A stretch of 59,126 bases of DNA, from positions 1 to 59,126 of the forward strand of contig JAJDNE010000072.1 in NCBI GenBank assembly GCA_022340825.1. Direction: 5' to 3'. Every line of letters begins with the position of its first letter. Position 1 is the stretch's first letter. The notes under the pieces are model-generated. The model searched no databases, was not told the DNA's origin, and worked only from the letters and a program-made list of their open reading frames with translations. Shown in pieces: positions 1 through 10,330 of this stretch. Position numbers and translations under genes: made by a program. The stretch is from Acidiferrobacterales bacterium (lineage in GTDB: Bacteria; Pseudomonadota; Gammaproteobacteria; Acidiferrobacterales; JAJDNE01).

Positions 1-243
1 ATTCAGGAAACGCTGGACGTAGCTGTCATCGGCTGCGTTGTGAACGGGCCGGGCGAGGCAAAGCAGGCCGACATCGGTTTGACCGGCGGCGAACCCAATC
101 TGCTTTATGTGAATGGTGTCCCGGATCATAAAGTCAGCGACGAAGAGTTAGTAGATGAGCTGGAACGCACCATCCGCCAATTCATCAGTGATCGACAGGA
201 AGCAGACAACAAAAACGCTTCCCCTAAAATTCAAACCGGTTGA
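1..243 (+). CDS. ispG: IspG (GcpE), 4-hydroxy-3-methylbut-2-enyl diphosphate synthase, C-terminal fragment
   Basis: Only the last 80 codons are present; the 5' part lies outside the window. The protein reductively converts ME-cPP to HMBPP in the cytosolic MEP isoprenoid pathway. The fragment carries the conserved [10 protein letters not shown] segment, whose Cys and Glu correspond to the last Cys ligand and the Glu ligand of the [4Fe-4S] cluster in the family, followed by the ADIGLTGG motif. The reading frame is open from base 1. After the stop come 10 bases and then the hisS start, the ispG-hisS order usual in gammaproteobacteria. dxr and uppS of the same isoprenoid branch lie further along the window. 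Confidence 0.95.
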   Translation: MQETLDVAVIGCVVNGPGEAKQADIGLTGGEPNLLYVNGVPDHKVSDEELVDELERTIRQFISDRQEADNKNASPKIQTG

Positions 244-253
244 GGGTGCTACG

Positions 254-1513
254 TTGAGCAATTCCGTTCAGGCCATTCGCGGCATGAATGACCTGCTGCC
301 TGAGACCGTTGCATACTGGCAATGGGTGGAAGATGTCGCTCGCGATGTCATGGATTCTTATGGCTATCGCGAACTGCGGTTGCCGTTGCTGGAAAAAACC
401 GATCTGTTCAAGCGCTCTATCGGCGAAGTGACCGACATCGTCGAGAAGGAAATGTATACCTTTGATGACCGCAATGGCGACAGCCTGACGCTCCGTCCGG
501 AAGGCACTGCCAGTTGCGTCCGCGCCGCCATTGAAAACGGCATGCTGCACAACCAGGTGCATCGTTTGTGGTATGCCGGCCCCATGTTTCGGCATGAACG
601 TCCGCAGAAGGGCCGTTATCGCCAGTTCCACCAGATCGGTGCGGAAACCTTTGGCATGGAAGGCCCCGATGTTGACGCCGAGCTAATCCTGCTGACAGCA
701 CGGCTGTGGCACGAGCTCGGCATCGATGACGTTCGGCTGGAGATCAATTCACTCGGCACGGTCGAGACCCGCAATGCCCACCGCAAGGAACTGGTGACGT
801 ACCTGCGGGACCACTATGATGCGCTCGACGACGACAGCAAGCGCCGACTGGAACAGAATCCGTTACGTATCCTCGACAGTAAAAACCCGGACGTGCAGAA
901 GATTGTCGCTTCAGCACCGAGCCTGCTGGATCACCTGAGTGATGAATCGCGTGATCATTTCGAGCGGTTGCAGGCGTATCTCGATGATGCCGGTATCGAG
1001 TATGAGGTAAACCCGTGCCTGGTCCGGGGCCTGGATTATTACAGTCGTACGGTATTCGAATGGATTACGTCTGAGCTCGGTGCCCAGGGTACCATCTGCG
1101 CCGGCGGACGCTACGACGGGCTGGTGGAACAGCTTGGCGGAAAATCGACACCGGCGGCCGGGTTCGCCCTTGGTATGGAGCGACTGGTCGAGCTGGTGCA
1201 GGCACAGAATCCCGATGCGGTAGAGTCGCCAATCGATGCCTATCTGGTTTGCCTTGGCGACGCGGCGCAATCACTTGGTATCAAGCTGTCAGAGCAATTA
1301 CGAAGCCAGGGCGTAAATATTATCTGCCACTGCGGAGGTGGTAGCGTGAAGAGCCAGATGAAAAAGGCTGACAAGAGCGGGGCGCGCTATGCGGTGATCC
1401 TCGGTGATGACGAGATTCAGGCGGGTGAAGCCGGAGTTAAATTTCTACGCGAAACAGGTGAGCAGCAACAGGTAATGTTTGATGCGCTGGCCGATATCCT
1501 GACCAAAGACTGA
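254..1513 (+). CDS. hisS: Histidyl-tRNA synthetase
   Basis: Charges tRNA-His with histidine; cytosolic class II synthetase, 419 aa against 424 in E. coli. The start is set at TTG 254 because translation from there gives [16 protein letters not shown], the canonical HisRS N-terminus, with a GAGGG ribosome-binding site just upstream. The frame is open back to 155, but that part overlaps ispG and has no family match. Visible landmarks are the class II motif 2 region ([15 protein letters not shown]), the HisRS-specific [14 protein letters not shown] and AGGRYDGL motifs, and a C-terminal anticodon-binding domain. It begins a run with yfgM, bamB and der. Confidence 0.96.
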   Translation: MSNSVQAIRGMNDLLPETVAYWQWVEDVARDVMDSYGYRELRLPLLEKTDLFKRSIGEVTDIVEKEMYTFDDRNGDSLTLRPEGTASCVRAAIENGMLHNQVHRLWYAGPMFRHERPQKGRYRQFHQIGAETFGMEGPDVDAELILLTARLWHELGIDDVRLEINSLGTVETRNAHRKELVTYLRDHYDALDDDSKRRLEQNPLRILDSKNPDVQKIVASAPSLLDHLSDESRDHFERLQAYLDDAGIEYEVNPCLVRGLDYYSRTVFEWITSELGAQGTICAGGRYDGLVEQLGGKSTPAAGFALGMERLVELVQAQNPDAVESPIDAYLVCLGDAAQSLGIKLSEQLRSQGVNIICHCGGGSVKSQMKKADKSGARYAVILGDDEIQAGEAGVKFLRETGEQQQVMFDALADILTKD

Positions 1514-1535
1514 TTACAACACAGGTGCAATAAAG

Positions 1536-2177
1536 TTGGAAAACGAATTTCAAGAAAATGATGATATCGAACGGCTAAAGTCGTGGTGGAAGAATTACGG
1601 TAGCGCACTGGTGATCGGCGTTGCGCTGGGAACGACGGCGCTGTTTGGATACCGTTACTGGAATCAGTACCAGTTTGATCAGGCGGCCAAGGCATCGGCA
1701 CTGTACGACCAGGTGGTATACCAGATGAAACAGAACAATGCAGATCAGGCTGCTGCTATTGGCGGTCAAATCATGGATGGCTACGATTCTACGCCCTACG
1801 CCGGTATGGCGGCTTTGCTGTTGGCAAAAATCAGCTATGACAGCGGTGACGTGGCCAACGCGCGTCGCCAGTTAACCTGGGCCATGGAAAATGCCGAGGT
1901 TGACGCAACCCGTCACGCTGCCAGGATCCGACTGGCGCGTCTTATGGGTGAAGCCGGTGAAACGGATGCCGCACTGGCATTGATCGCGGTGACTGACCGT
2001 GGCGGTTTCGAGAGCGAGTACAGTGAATTGCAGGGCGACCTGCTAGCCAGTCAGGGCAAGCAGGAAGAAGCGCGTGCCGCCTATGCCTCGGCGTTAGCCG
2101 GAAACAATACAAGGGAGTACGCCGCCATTCTTCAGATGAAGATCGCTGACCTCGGTCAAAAGGAATCGGTGCAATGA
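1536..2177 (+). CDS. yfgM: YfgM family ancillary SecYEG translocon subunit
   Basis: 213 aa. Begins at TTG 1536 (MENEFQENDDIERLKSWW), the charged cytoplasmic N-terminus typical of YfgM. One transmembrane helix follows (about residues 25-42, ALVIGVALGTTALFGY), then a periplasmic tetratricopeptide-like region of about 160 residues. In E. coli YfgM associates with SecYEG and the chaperone PpiD, helping proteins leave the translocon. It lies between hisS and bamB, its usual place, and its TGA overlaps the bamB ATG by 4 bp, implying translational coupling. The TTG start is supported by homology; there is no strong Shine-Dalgarno sequence. Confidence 0.9.
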   Translation: MENEFQENDDIERLKSWWKNYGSALVIGVALGTTALFGYRYWNQYQFDQAAKASALYDQVVYQMKQNNADQAAAIGGQIMDGYDSTPYAGMAALLLAKISYDSGDVANARRQLTWAMENAEVDATRHAARIRLARLMGEAGETDAALALIAVTDRGGFESEYSELQGDLLASQGKQEEARAAYASALAGNNTREYAAILQMKIADLGQKESVQ

Positions 2178-3322
2178 ATTTTTACCGCCTGATACTGTCG
2201 GCGACGTTGGTATTGGCGCTGGCGGGTTGCGGTGGACTCGGGAAAAGTAATCTGGAGCCGCCGACACCGCTGAAGGATTTCAAAGCCACTGCGCAAATCC
2301 AGCGACTGTGGTCGGCAGACATTGGCGATGCAGGTGACCAGTACAACCGCCTGGCACCCCGGCTCGCTGGCGATACGGTTTATGCCGCCAGTGGGAAGGG
2401 CGATGTTACGGCCTTCAACGCCGATACCGGTAAAACCTTGTGGCGACAAGAGCTCGCGGTTCCCGTAAGTGGCGCCATGGGTTATGGCAATAACCTGGCT
2501 CTGCTGGGCACCCGCGAAGGTGAAGTGCTGGCGTTGAATTCCGATAGCGGCAAGCTGGTCTGGCGCACTCGCGTCAGCAGCGAGGTACTGGCACCACCTG
2601 TTGCTACATCTGGTGTGGTTGTCGTACAGACCATTGATGGTTTCGTCTATGGATTGTCGGCTCAGGATGGCAAGCGTTTGTGGCAATTCCAGCGTACGGT
2701 GCCCGCGCTTTCGTTGCGCGGTACCAGTGGGCCCAGCATCCAGAGTGGAATGGTGGTGACCGGGTTTGCCGACGGCACAATAGTGGGTCTGGATCTCAAT
2801 TCCGGCAAGGTGCGCTGGGATGCCGCTGTGGCTCGCCCATCCGGCCGTACTGAGCTCGAGCGGCTGGTCGACGTCGACGGCACACCGGTAATCGCCGGTT
2901 ATCGGATGTTCGCCGCCAGCTACCAGGGCAGATTGATCGCACTGGATCTACGTAACGGCCGCTTGCTTTGGGGAAGAAAGGCCTCAACTTATGTACCGAT
3001 GGCAGTCGACCGTAGCAATGTCTATTTAGTCGACGCCGATGGTGTTGTGGTGGCGCTGGATCAGGCCACGGGTGCCGAGCGCTGGCGCCAGACCGGCTTG
3101 CGCGCGCGCTTTGTTTCGGCGCCAGCCATCATCAATGGTTACCTGGCTGCAGGCGATTACAATGGTGTGCTGCACCTTTTATCGCGCGACAGCGGTGAAT
3201 TCGTTGCCCGAACAGATATCGATGGCAGTGCCATTGTCAGTCGCCCCGTGAGTCGGGGCAATCGCCTTTACGTCAGCAACCAGTCGGGTCGACTGGTGGC
3301 AATGCAGGTTCAGCCAAAATAG
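2174..3322 (+). CDS. bamB: Outer membrane assembly lipoprotein BamB
   Basis: 382 aa. The signal peptide ends in a lipobox (LAGC, lipidated Cys19) and is followed by repeated beta-propeller blades with PQQ-type Trp-containing motifs (GKTLWRQEL, GKLVWRT, GRLLWGRKA, GAERWRQTG). BamB is the periplasmic scaffold of the Bam complex and binds POTRA domains of BamA; bamA is also in this window at 42596. The gene overlaps yfgM by 4 bp and is followed after 58 bp by der, matching the E. coli order. Confidence 0.95.
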   Translation: MNFYRLILSATLVLALAGCGGLGKSNLEPPTPLKDFKATAQIQRLWSADIGDAGDQYNRLAPRLAGDTVYAASGKGDVTAFNADTGKTLWRQELAVPVSGAMGYGNNLALLGTREGEVLALNSDSGKLVWRTRVSSEVLAPPVATSGVVVVQTIDGFVYGLSAQDGKRLWQFQRTVPALSLRGTSGPSIQSGMVVTGFADGTIVGLDLNSGKVRWDAAVARPSGRTELERLVDVDGTPVIAGYRMFAASYQGRLIALDLRNGRLLWGRKASTYVPMAVDRSNVYLVDADGVVVALDQATGAERWRQTGLRARFVSAPAIINGYLAAGDYNGVLHLLSRDSGEFVARTDIDGSAIVSRPVSRGNRLYVSNQSGRLVAMQVQPK

Positions 3323-3380
3323 ACCGCACGATATTTACGCCACGGCGATTGTCGCCAGCACTATTCCTGATAGCAGTTAA

Positions 3381-4787
3381 ATGAAACCAGTCCTTGTACT
3401 CGTTGGTCGTCCCAACGTCGGAAAATCGACATTATTCAATCGCCTGACGCGGGGGCGAGATGCGTTGGTGGCCGATGTTCCGGGATTAACGCGTGATCGG
3501 CAATACGGTGAAGGCAAGCGCGGTAACCGGCCGTACCTGGTGGTGGATACTGGCGGTGTAACCGAAGACCTTGACCGCAGCGTTCAGGACAAGCGTATGT
3601 CGATGGATGCCATGATGAAGGAACAGACCCGTCAGGCAGTCGAAGAAGGTGATGCAATTATTTTTCTGGTGGATGGTCGCGAGGGTGTGACACCGGCAGA
3701 TCAGGAACTGGCCAACTATCTTCGCCGTACCAATAAGCCGGTTATCGTCGCGGTTAACAAAACCGAAGGCTTGGAGCCGGACGTAGTGACGGCTGAGTTT
3801 CACCGTCTGGGATTGCCGCAACTGGTTTCAATCTCAGCCAAGCGTGGGGACGGCATCAGTGATCTCGTAAACGATGCCCTCGCCGGGTTTCCGGAAAGTG
3901 AGGAAACCGAAATTGAAATTGATGTGCCGCGCGTGGCTGTCGCCGGGCGACCGAACGTCGGTAAGTCGACACTGATCAATTCATTACTTGGCGAGGAGCG
4001 AGTCGTCGTATTCGATGAGCCTGGCACCACGCGCGACAGTATTCGAATTCCACTGGAGCGCAACAAGAAGTCCTACATCTTTATCGATACGGCGGGTGTG
4101 CGTCGCAAGGGTCGCGTGCACGAAACTATTGAAAAGTTTTCCATTATCAAGACGCTGCAAGCGATTGAAGAAGCTAACGTCGTTATCCTGGTGCTTGATG
4201 CCGACCAGGGGCTCAGCGAACAGGATGCCAGCCTGGCTGGCTACATTTTGGAAAAAGGTCGGGCGTTGGTGGTGGCAGTAAACAAGTGCGACAAGGTCGA
4301 TCTTGAGCGACGCCAGTGGATAGAGCGCGAGCTCGCACGACGCTTCGCATTCATTACGTTCGTGCGGCCGCATTACATTTCAGCGTTGCATGGCACTGGA
4401 ATTGCTGGCCTGTTCAAATCCATTGACCGCGCCTTTGCGTCTGCCTGCAAAACGCTTGGCACATCATTGTTGAACCGGGTTCTGCAACAGGCAGTGCAGG
4501 CAACCCAGCCGCCTATGTTTCATGGCCGCCGGATCAAACCCAAGTTTGCCCATCAGGGGGGCAAGAATCCTCCACTGGTGGTGATCCACGGCAACCAGGT
4601 GAATCAGATGCCTGAGACCTATCGGCGCTATCTGGCCAATGCTTTTCGCAAGGCATTCCGGCTGGAAGGGACGCCGGTGCGTATCGAGTGTCGCGAGGGC
4701 GCCAATCCATATCTGGCAAAAACACCAAGCAAAACAGGGCGTTACCAGAAAGGAAAAAAAACGCGTGAGCATCGCCGCCATCGTTAG
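3381..4787 (+). CDS. der: Ribosome-associated GTPase Der (EngA)
   Basis: 468 aa, tandem-GTPase protein required for 50S subunit maturation. Two G domains are visible, each with a GRPNVGKST P-loop (residues 9-17 and about 190-198) and a DTGG or DTAGV G3 motif. The G4 motif is NKTE in the first domain and NKCD in the second; Glu in the first G4 is a conservative change from the usual Asp. A C-terminal KH-like domain follows and ends in a basic tail (KKTREHRRHR) of the sort that contacts rRNA. It is the last gene of the ispG-hisS-yfgM-bamB-der run. Confidence 0.96.
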   Translation: MKPVLVLVGRPNVGKSTLFNRLTRGRDALVADVPGLTRDRQYGEGKRGNRPYLVVDTGGVTEDLDRSVQDKRMSMDAMMKEQTRQAVEEGDAIIFLVDGREGVTPADQELANYLRRTNKPVIVAVNKTEGLEPDVVTAEFHRLGLPQLVSISAKRGDGISDLVNDALAGFPESEETEIEIDVPRVAVAGRPNVGKSTLINSLLGEERVVVFDEPGTTRDSIRIPLERNKKSYIFIDTAGVRRKGRVHETIEKFSIIKTLQAIEEANVVILVLDADQGLSEQDASLAGYILEKGRALVVAVNKCDKVDLERRQWIERELARRFAFITFVRPHYISALHGTGIAGLFKSIDRAFASACKTLGTSLLNRVLQQAVQATQPPMFHGRRIKPKFAHQGGKNPPLVVIHGNQVNQMPETYRRYLANAFRKAFRLEGTPVRIECREGANPYLAKTPSKTGRYQKGKKTREHRRHR

Positions 4788-4794
4788 CGCGCGC

Positions 4795-4822
4795 CTGACA
4801 GTTGCGCGAGATGCGCTAGACT
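4795..4822 (+). promoter_or_regulatory. Candidate sigma-70 promoter for the Ser/Thr kinase gene
   Basis: A -35-like CTGACA (4795-4800, 5/6 to consensus) and a -10-like TAGACT (4817-4822, 4/6) are separated by 16 bp. They lie in the 107-bp gap after der, so the kinase gene may be transcribed independently. This is pattern matching only. Confidence 0.4.
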
Positions 4823-4894
4823 TAAAGTACAAAGTATCACTGGTTACTAAAACAATAATCATGACTTCGGGAAAATCCTGCTAAAGGCGATTGA

Positions 4895-6031
4895 ATGGGG
4901 GGGTACCACAAAGATGCGCTGCCGCGTGGACATCATCTGGCAGACTATGTCATCGACTCGGTGCTCGGGGTAGGTGGTTTTGGCGTCACCTACCTGGCCC
5001 ATGATGAACAGCTTGGTTCCAAGGTAGCAATCAAGGAATACCTGCCGCAGGATATCTCCAATCGCATTGAAGCAACGCGCGTTCTACCGAATCCGGATGC
5101 CCCGAACGCGATCCAGGACTACCACTGGGGTCTGAAAGAATTTGTGAAAGAAGCTCGTCATCTGGTGCAATTCAAGCACCCGAACATCGTGCGCGTGCTC
5201 CGTTTCATGGAGGCCAATGGTACGGCCTACATGGTCATGGAGTATGAGAAGGGACAGAGCCTCAGCCATTACCTGAAAAATCTGCCGGGTCGCCGGTTGG
5301 AGGAACAGGAATTGCTACGAATCTTCCTGCCGATCCTTAACGGTCTTGCTGCTGTCCACGATGCAAAAATTCTCCACCTGGATATCAAGCCGGACAATAT
5401 TTATCTACGAGAGGATCACACGCCGATGCTCATTGACTTCGGCTCCGCACGACAGGCGATTACCGGTGTGGATCATGCGCAACGGGTTACCCTGACCCAC
5501 GGCTTTGCGCCGATTGAACAGTACCCGGACAAGGGTCAGCCCGGCCCATGGACCGATATCTATGCGATGGGCGCAAGCATGTATTATGCGATCTGTGCCA
5601 GGCGGCCGGAAATATCGATCAACCGTTATCAGACATTTCTCAAGCACCATGCCGATCCGCTAACGCCCGCTATCAAGGCAGGCGAGGGAAAGTACTCGAA
5701 ATATATTCTGGAATGTATCGACTGGGCATTGCAGATCTATGCGAAAGACCGTCCACAATCTGCGCGCCAGCTGCAAGATGGTCTAATGGGCAGGGGAATC
5801 CCCAGGGCGGCCGTGCCCAAGCCATACATCGATCTGTCGAAGGCGAAATCGCGCGCCAAGCAGAATCGGGAAAGCCGAATGGGACGCTGGATATTGGTGC
5901 TGTTGATCGCTGGTGGTATCGGTAGCGGATACTATTATTTCAAACCGTCCCTGGTTACCCAGGCACTCAATAAGACAAACCAGCTAATCAAACCTTATAC
6001 TGCCAGGCTTGAGAAGATTCTCAAGCGATAA
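4895..6031 (+). CDS. Membrane-anchored eukaryotic-like serine/threonine protein kinase
   Basis: 378 aa. The kinase domain covers about residues 18-300: glycine loop GVGGFG (25-30), ATP-binding Lys47 in VAIK, catalytic loop HLDIKPDN (His161, Asp163, Lys165, Asn168), DFG at 181-183, a GFAPIEQY segment replacing the usual APE region, and Asp221 in WTDIYAMG. All core catalytic residues are present, so it should be active. A basic linker leads to one transmembrane helix (about 332-349) and a tail of about 29 residues with no recognisable sensor domain. No phosphatase or FHA gene is adjacent. Its substrate cannot be inferred; the neighbours are der and a cell-wall peptidase. Confidence 0.9.
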   Translation: MGGYHKDALPRGHHLADYVIDSVLGVGGFGVTYLAHDEQLGSKVAIKEYLPQDISNRIEATRVLPNPDAPNAIQDYHWGLKEFVKEARHLVQFKHPNIVRVLRFMEANGTAYMVMEYEKGQSLSHYLKNLPGRRLEEQELLRIFLPILNGLAAVHDAKILHLDIKPDNIYLREDHTPMLIDFGSARQAITGVDHAQRVTLTHGFAPIEQYPDKGQPGPWTDIYAMGASMYYAICARRPEISINRYQTFLKHHADPLTPAIKAGEGKYSKYILECIDWALQIYAKDRPQSARQLQDGLMGRGIPRAAVPKPYIDLSKAKSRAKQNRESRMGRWILVLLIAGGIGSGYYYFKPSLVTQALNKTNQLIKPYTARLEKILKR

Positions 6032-6049
6032 AGGTGGCAACGGTTGTTT

Positions 6050-6943
6050 CTAGGAGCCGCCGACCTTTTGATCGGCGTTGTTAGAGATGCTATCCAGATA
6101 GGCCTGGTTGCGTTCCAGTGAATCGGCACGAATAAACGGCATCGGATCAATCATCGTCTGGTTCAATATCACGCCCCAATGCAAATGCGGGCCGGTGACT
6201 CGACCGGTGGCGCCCACTTCCCCAATTTTTTGACCGCGCTCTACGCGCATACCCATCGGCACATCAACTTTGCTCAGGTGAATATACTGGGTAATCAGGC
6301 CCTGACCATGATCGAGAAATATCGTGTTTCCGGTGAAGTAATAATCGCCAATATTAATGACCGTACCCGCAGCCGGGGCGTACACCGGTGTTCCTGTTGG
6401 CGCTGCAATGTCGAGCGCGCTGTGGCGGCGGGGCCGGGGGCTGTCATTATAGAAACGTTGCAAGCCGAACTGGCTGCTGAATCTACCCTGCGTTGGTAAA
6501 TCGAATTTGAGTGGCGGCTCTGGGTTGTATGACCACACCACGAATGCCTTGCCGATTTTCTCGCGCTCGGCTGTGATGCGTTTCAAGTCGTTCTTGTTCG
6601 GATAGACTTTGCGTTTGTTTTTGATGGTAAGCCGCTGTACCGGATATTTTTTGTCGACAATCTTGATCGGATAATTGTTCTTTTTACCATCGGCTATGGT
6701 GGTTAGTTTGTATTCACCTGGCTTCAATTTTAACGGGATGCCGGCAATGGCAAGCCAGCGACTACCGTCACGGATAACCATTACCTGGCGGTTCTGGAAT
6801 TCCGCACGTGGCATTGCCTGGCCATCCAGGTATAGCGGTACGACAACGACTCCGCCCGGCACACTATTGGATTCAGGCAGCTCAATCGCACCAGCGCTGG
6901 CGGCGAACAGAAACAGTAATACGAATACACTAATTTTCTTCAT
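6050..6943 (-). CDS. Exported M23 (LytM-type) metallopeptidase
   Basis: 297 aa from ATG 6943, chosen over ATG 6949 because AGAGG (6950-6954) sits 6 nt before 6943 but directly abuts 6949. A signal peptide (residues 1 to about 18, ending SAGA) indicates export. The N-terminal half is a beta-rich region of unknown role; the C-terminal half is an M23 domain with the zinc and catalytic set HSALD (His174, Asp178), His222 in YIHLS, and HLHW (His253, His255). Such enzymes cleave peptidoglycan cross-bridges. The intact catalytic set argues for an active enzyme rather than an EnvC/NlpD-like activator. The start lies inside the 3' end of xseA, so translation is probably coupled. Confidence 0.9.
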   Translation of the reverse strand: MKKISVFVLLFLFAASAGAIELPESNSVPGGVVVVPLYLDGQAMPRAEFQNRQVMVIRDGSRWLAIAGIPLKLKPGEYKLTTIADGKKNNYPIKIVDKKYPVQRLTIKNKRKVYPNKNDLKRITAEREKIGKAFVVWSYNPEPPLKFDLPTQGRFSSQFGLQRFYNDSPRPRRHSALDIAAPTGTPVYAPAAGTVINIGDYYFTGNTIFLDHGQGLITQYIHLSKVDVPMGMRVERGQKIGEVGATGRVTGPHLHWGVILNQTMIDPMPFIRADSLERNQAYLDSISNNADQKVGGS

Positions 6944-8291
6944 GAACATCCTCTACAACACATTCTAGCTCACCCCGTGAAATTTTTGCATGCAGTCGGT
7001 CGCCCGTTTTTATCTTTCTGGCGTCGCGCACAATCGCGCCGGCGGTATTAGTCAGAATGGCATAGCCCCGGTCCAGCGTTGCCAATGGACTGAGCGCATT
7101 CAGTCGACCACCGAGCGCGGAAAGCATCTGTTGCCGCCGCTGCAGTTGAAGGTGCATCGCGCCTTTGAGCCGTTGATCCAGGTGACGCGCATTTAATAAC
7201 AGTGCCTGCACGCGGCCCGGGGGCGCCGATCGCCGTAACCGGCTGTTTATCGAGACCAGTTTTGTCCGTCTGGTGTGAAGGTGGTGACGTTGAGCATACA
7301 ACATCTTCTGCGACAGGTAGCTGAGTCGATCACGGAGTTGGCGGATTCGATCCCGCGGGTGAATCAGGCGCGAACTGGCCCAATCCAGGCCCTGCCGTGA
7401 ATCATTGAGGTGATCCTGCATCAACCGGATCAGGCGTTGAGTACGCAGCGTGAATTGTGTCATCCACTGGCGTTGATCCGGGCTTAACATTTCGGCAGCA
7501 GCGGTCGGTGTTGGCGCCCGCGCGTCGGCCGCCATGTCGGCAATCGTAATATCGGTTTCGTGCCCGACGCCGCATACCAACGGGATTGAGCATTGGTAAA
7601 TCGCACGGGCTACGACTTCTTCGTTGAACGACCACAGGTCCTCCAGCGAGCCACCACCGCGTGCGAGAATCAGTGCATCACATTCGGCTCGCTGATCCGC
7701 CAGTGCAATCATCGCTGCGATCTTGTTGGCAGCCCCTTCTCCCTGAACCGGTACAGGATATACCAGCACCGGGATCGACGGGAATCGCCGTGCCAGTGTC
7801 GTCAGAATATCGTGTAGTACCGCACCGGAGGGGGAGGTGATGATGCCGATGCGCCTGGGCAGGGTAGGAACTGCTCTTTTCCGATCCGGGGCAAACAGAC
7901 CTTCCTGCAACAGTTGGGTTTTAAGCAGCTCGAATTTGCGCCGCAAGGCGCCTTCACCCGCCGGTTCCATAGAATCCACGATTAGCTGGAACTCCCCGCG
8001 GGCCTCGTAAAGGCTCACCCGGGCCCGGATCAGTACCTGCATCCCGTCCTCCGGCTGAAATCCAAGACCGCGTTGAGCGCCGCGGAAGAAGGCGCAGCGT
8101 ACCTGTGCCTGGTCGTCCTTTAACGAAAAATACATGTGGCCGGACGCGGGGCGCGCCAGGTTGGATATTTCGCCTTCCAGCCAGAGCAAGCCGAGGCCGC
8201 CTTCGAGAATAGCCTTGGCTTCACGATTGAGCCTGGAAACCGTATAAACGTCACGGTCACTTTTAGGCGGAGGTGATAGCAGGTCGGTCAT
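6930..8291 (-). CDS. xseA: Exodeoxyribonuclease VII large subunit
   Basis: 453 aa, usual family length. An N-terminal OB-fold region (VSRLNREAKAILEGG, GEISNLARPASGHMYFSLKD) is followed by the catalytic domain with the conserved RRIGIITSPSGA and ARGGGSLEDLW segments, then an extended helical region. With XseB it degrades single-stranded DNA into oligonucleotides in the cytosol. No xseB is in the window. The gene faces guaB as in many gammaproteobacteria, but here a small lipoprotein gene sits between. The last 14 bases overlap the downstream M23 peptidase gene. Confidence 0.95.
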   Translation of the reverse strand: MTDLLSPPPKSDRDVYTVSRLNREAKAILEGGLGLLWLEGEISNLARPASGHMYFSLKDDQAQVRCAFFRGAQRGLGFQPEDGMQVLIRARVSLYEARGEFQLIVDSMEPAGEGALRRKFELLKTQLLQEGLFAPDRKRAVPTLPRRIGIITSPSGAVLHDILTTLARRFPSIPVLVYPVPVQGEGAANKIAAMIALADQRAECDALILARGGGSLEDLWSFNEEVVARAIYQCSIPLVCGVGHETDITIADMAADARAPTPTAAAEMLSPDQRQWMTQFTLRTQRLIRLMQDHLNDSRQGLDWASSRLIHPRDRIRQLRDRLSYLSQKMLYAQRHHLHTRRTKLVSINSRLRRSAPPGRVQALLLNARHLDQRLKGAMHLQLQRRQQMLSALGGRLNALSPLATLDRGYAILTNTAGAIVRDARKIKTGDRLHAKISRGELECVVEDVHEEN

Positions 8292-8330
8292 TGCACTATA
8301 TTACCTGTCAATCGCTGGTAATGGGTGCCA

Positions 8331-8357
8331 AAAAAAGCCGGGCAATGCCCGGCTTTT
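8331..8357 (-). terminator. Rho-independent terminator of the SoxK-like gene
   Basis: An 8-bp GC-rich stem (GCCGGGCA at 8337-8344, TGCCCGGC at 8346-8353) is flanked by an A-run on one side and a T-run on the other. Read on the minus strand it follows the SoxK-like stop codon by about 25 nt and ends in a U-tract, separating that gene from xseA. The A/T symmetry would let it work in both directions. Confidence 0.85.
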
Positions 8358-8380
8358 CTGATGGTGCTAAACAGTTGAAC

Positions 8381-8677
8381 TTAGAAATAGGTCGGATGCG
8401 GGTTCGCTTCGGCCTTTGCCTGTTGTTGCGCCAACTTGGCCTGGTCGATAGCTTTCTGTACCAGCTTCTTGGCTTTGGCACTGTCGCCGTCTTCTTTGGC
8501 TTTCTTGGCTTGCTTCATGATCTTGCCGGTATCGCGCCACTCGTAGTGCATCTTCTTGGCGACAGCTATCTCTTGATTGGCCTGTGCAACCAGATCGTCA
8601 TAGGACGGGCCGCTTTCACAACCAATCAAGCTGCCGGCAAAAAGAGCGATAGCGCCGGAAATAATAATTTTTTTCAT
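8381..8677 (-). CDS. Small lipoprotein resembling the SoxXA-binding protein SoxK/SAXB
   Basis: 98 aa. The signal peptide ends in lipobox LIGC (lipidated Cys20). The mature part is an alpha-helical, Lys/Ala/Gln-rich segment with a YEWRDTGK motif (45-52), a KEDGD turn (61-65) and a second helix (KAKKLVQKAIDQAKLAQQQA is the run at 68-87). From memory this layout matches the SoxXA-binding protein family of thiosulfate-oxidising bacteria, which stimulates the SoxXA cytochrome; no search was run. No other sox gene is nearby, so it may act elsewhere. A GGAGGAG ribosome-binding site, an own promoter and an own terminator make it a monocistronic unit. Confidence 0.6.
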   Translation of the reverse strand: MKKIIISGAIALFAGSLIGCESGPSYDDLVAQANQEIAVAKKMHYEWRDTGKIMKQAKKAKEDGDSAKAKKLVQKAIDQAKLAQQQAKAEANPHPTYF

Positions 8678-8727
8678 TGGAATCTTCTCCTCCAGGGGCT
8701 TTTGTCTTTTTCTAAACTAGTCGCGAA

Positions 8728-8756
8728 ACCCTAAAGCACCGGGCCTTTCAGGTCAA
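8728..8756 (-). promoter_or_regulatory. Candidate promoter of the SoxK-like lipoprotein gene
   Basis: On the minus strand TTGACC (8756-8751, 5/6 to the -35 consensus) is followed after 17 bp by TAGGGT (8733-8728, 3/6 to the -10). The spacing is ideal and transcription would begin about 45 nt before the ATG. The weak -10 lowers confidence. Confidence 0.4.
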
Positions 8757-8823
8757 GCCGCCGGAAAAATTGGCGCAGTCAGTAGCCCGGGCCCACAAAA
8801 TGGCAAAAATCGTGCCCGCGCCA

Positions 8824-10315
<1,492 letters not shown>

Positions 10316-10330
10316 CTGTCCATTCAGGCT

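Noticed and set aside
155..253. ATG 155 as the hisS start
   Set aside because: It would place 33 unrelated residues inside ispG; TTG 254 gives the canonical HisRS N-terminus and a ribosome-binding site.
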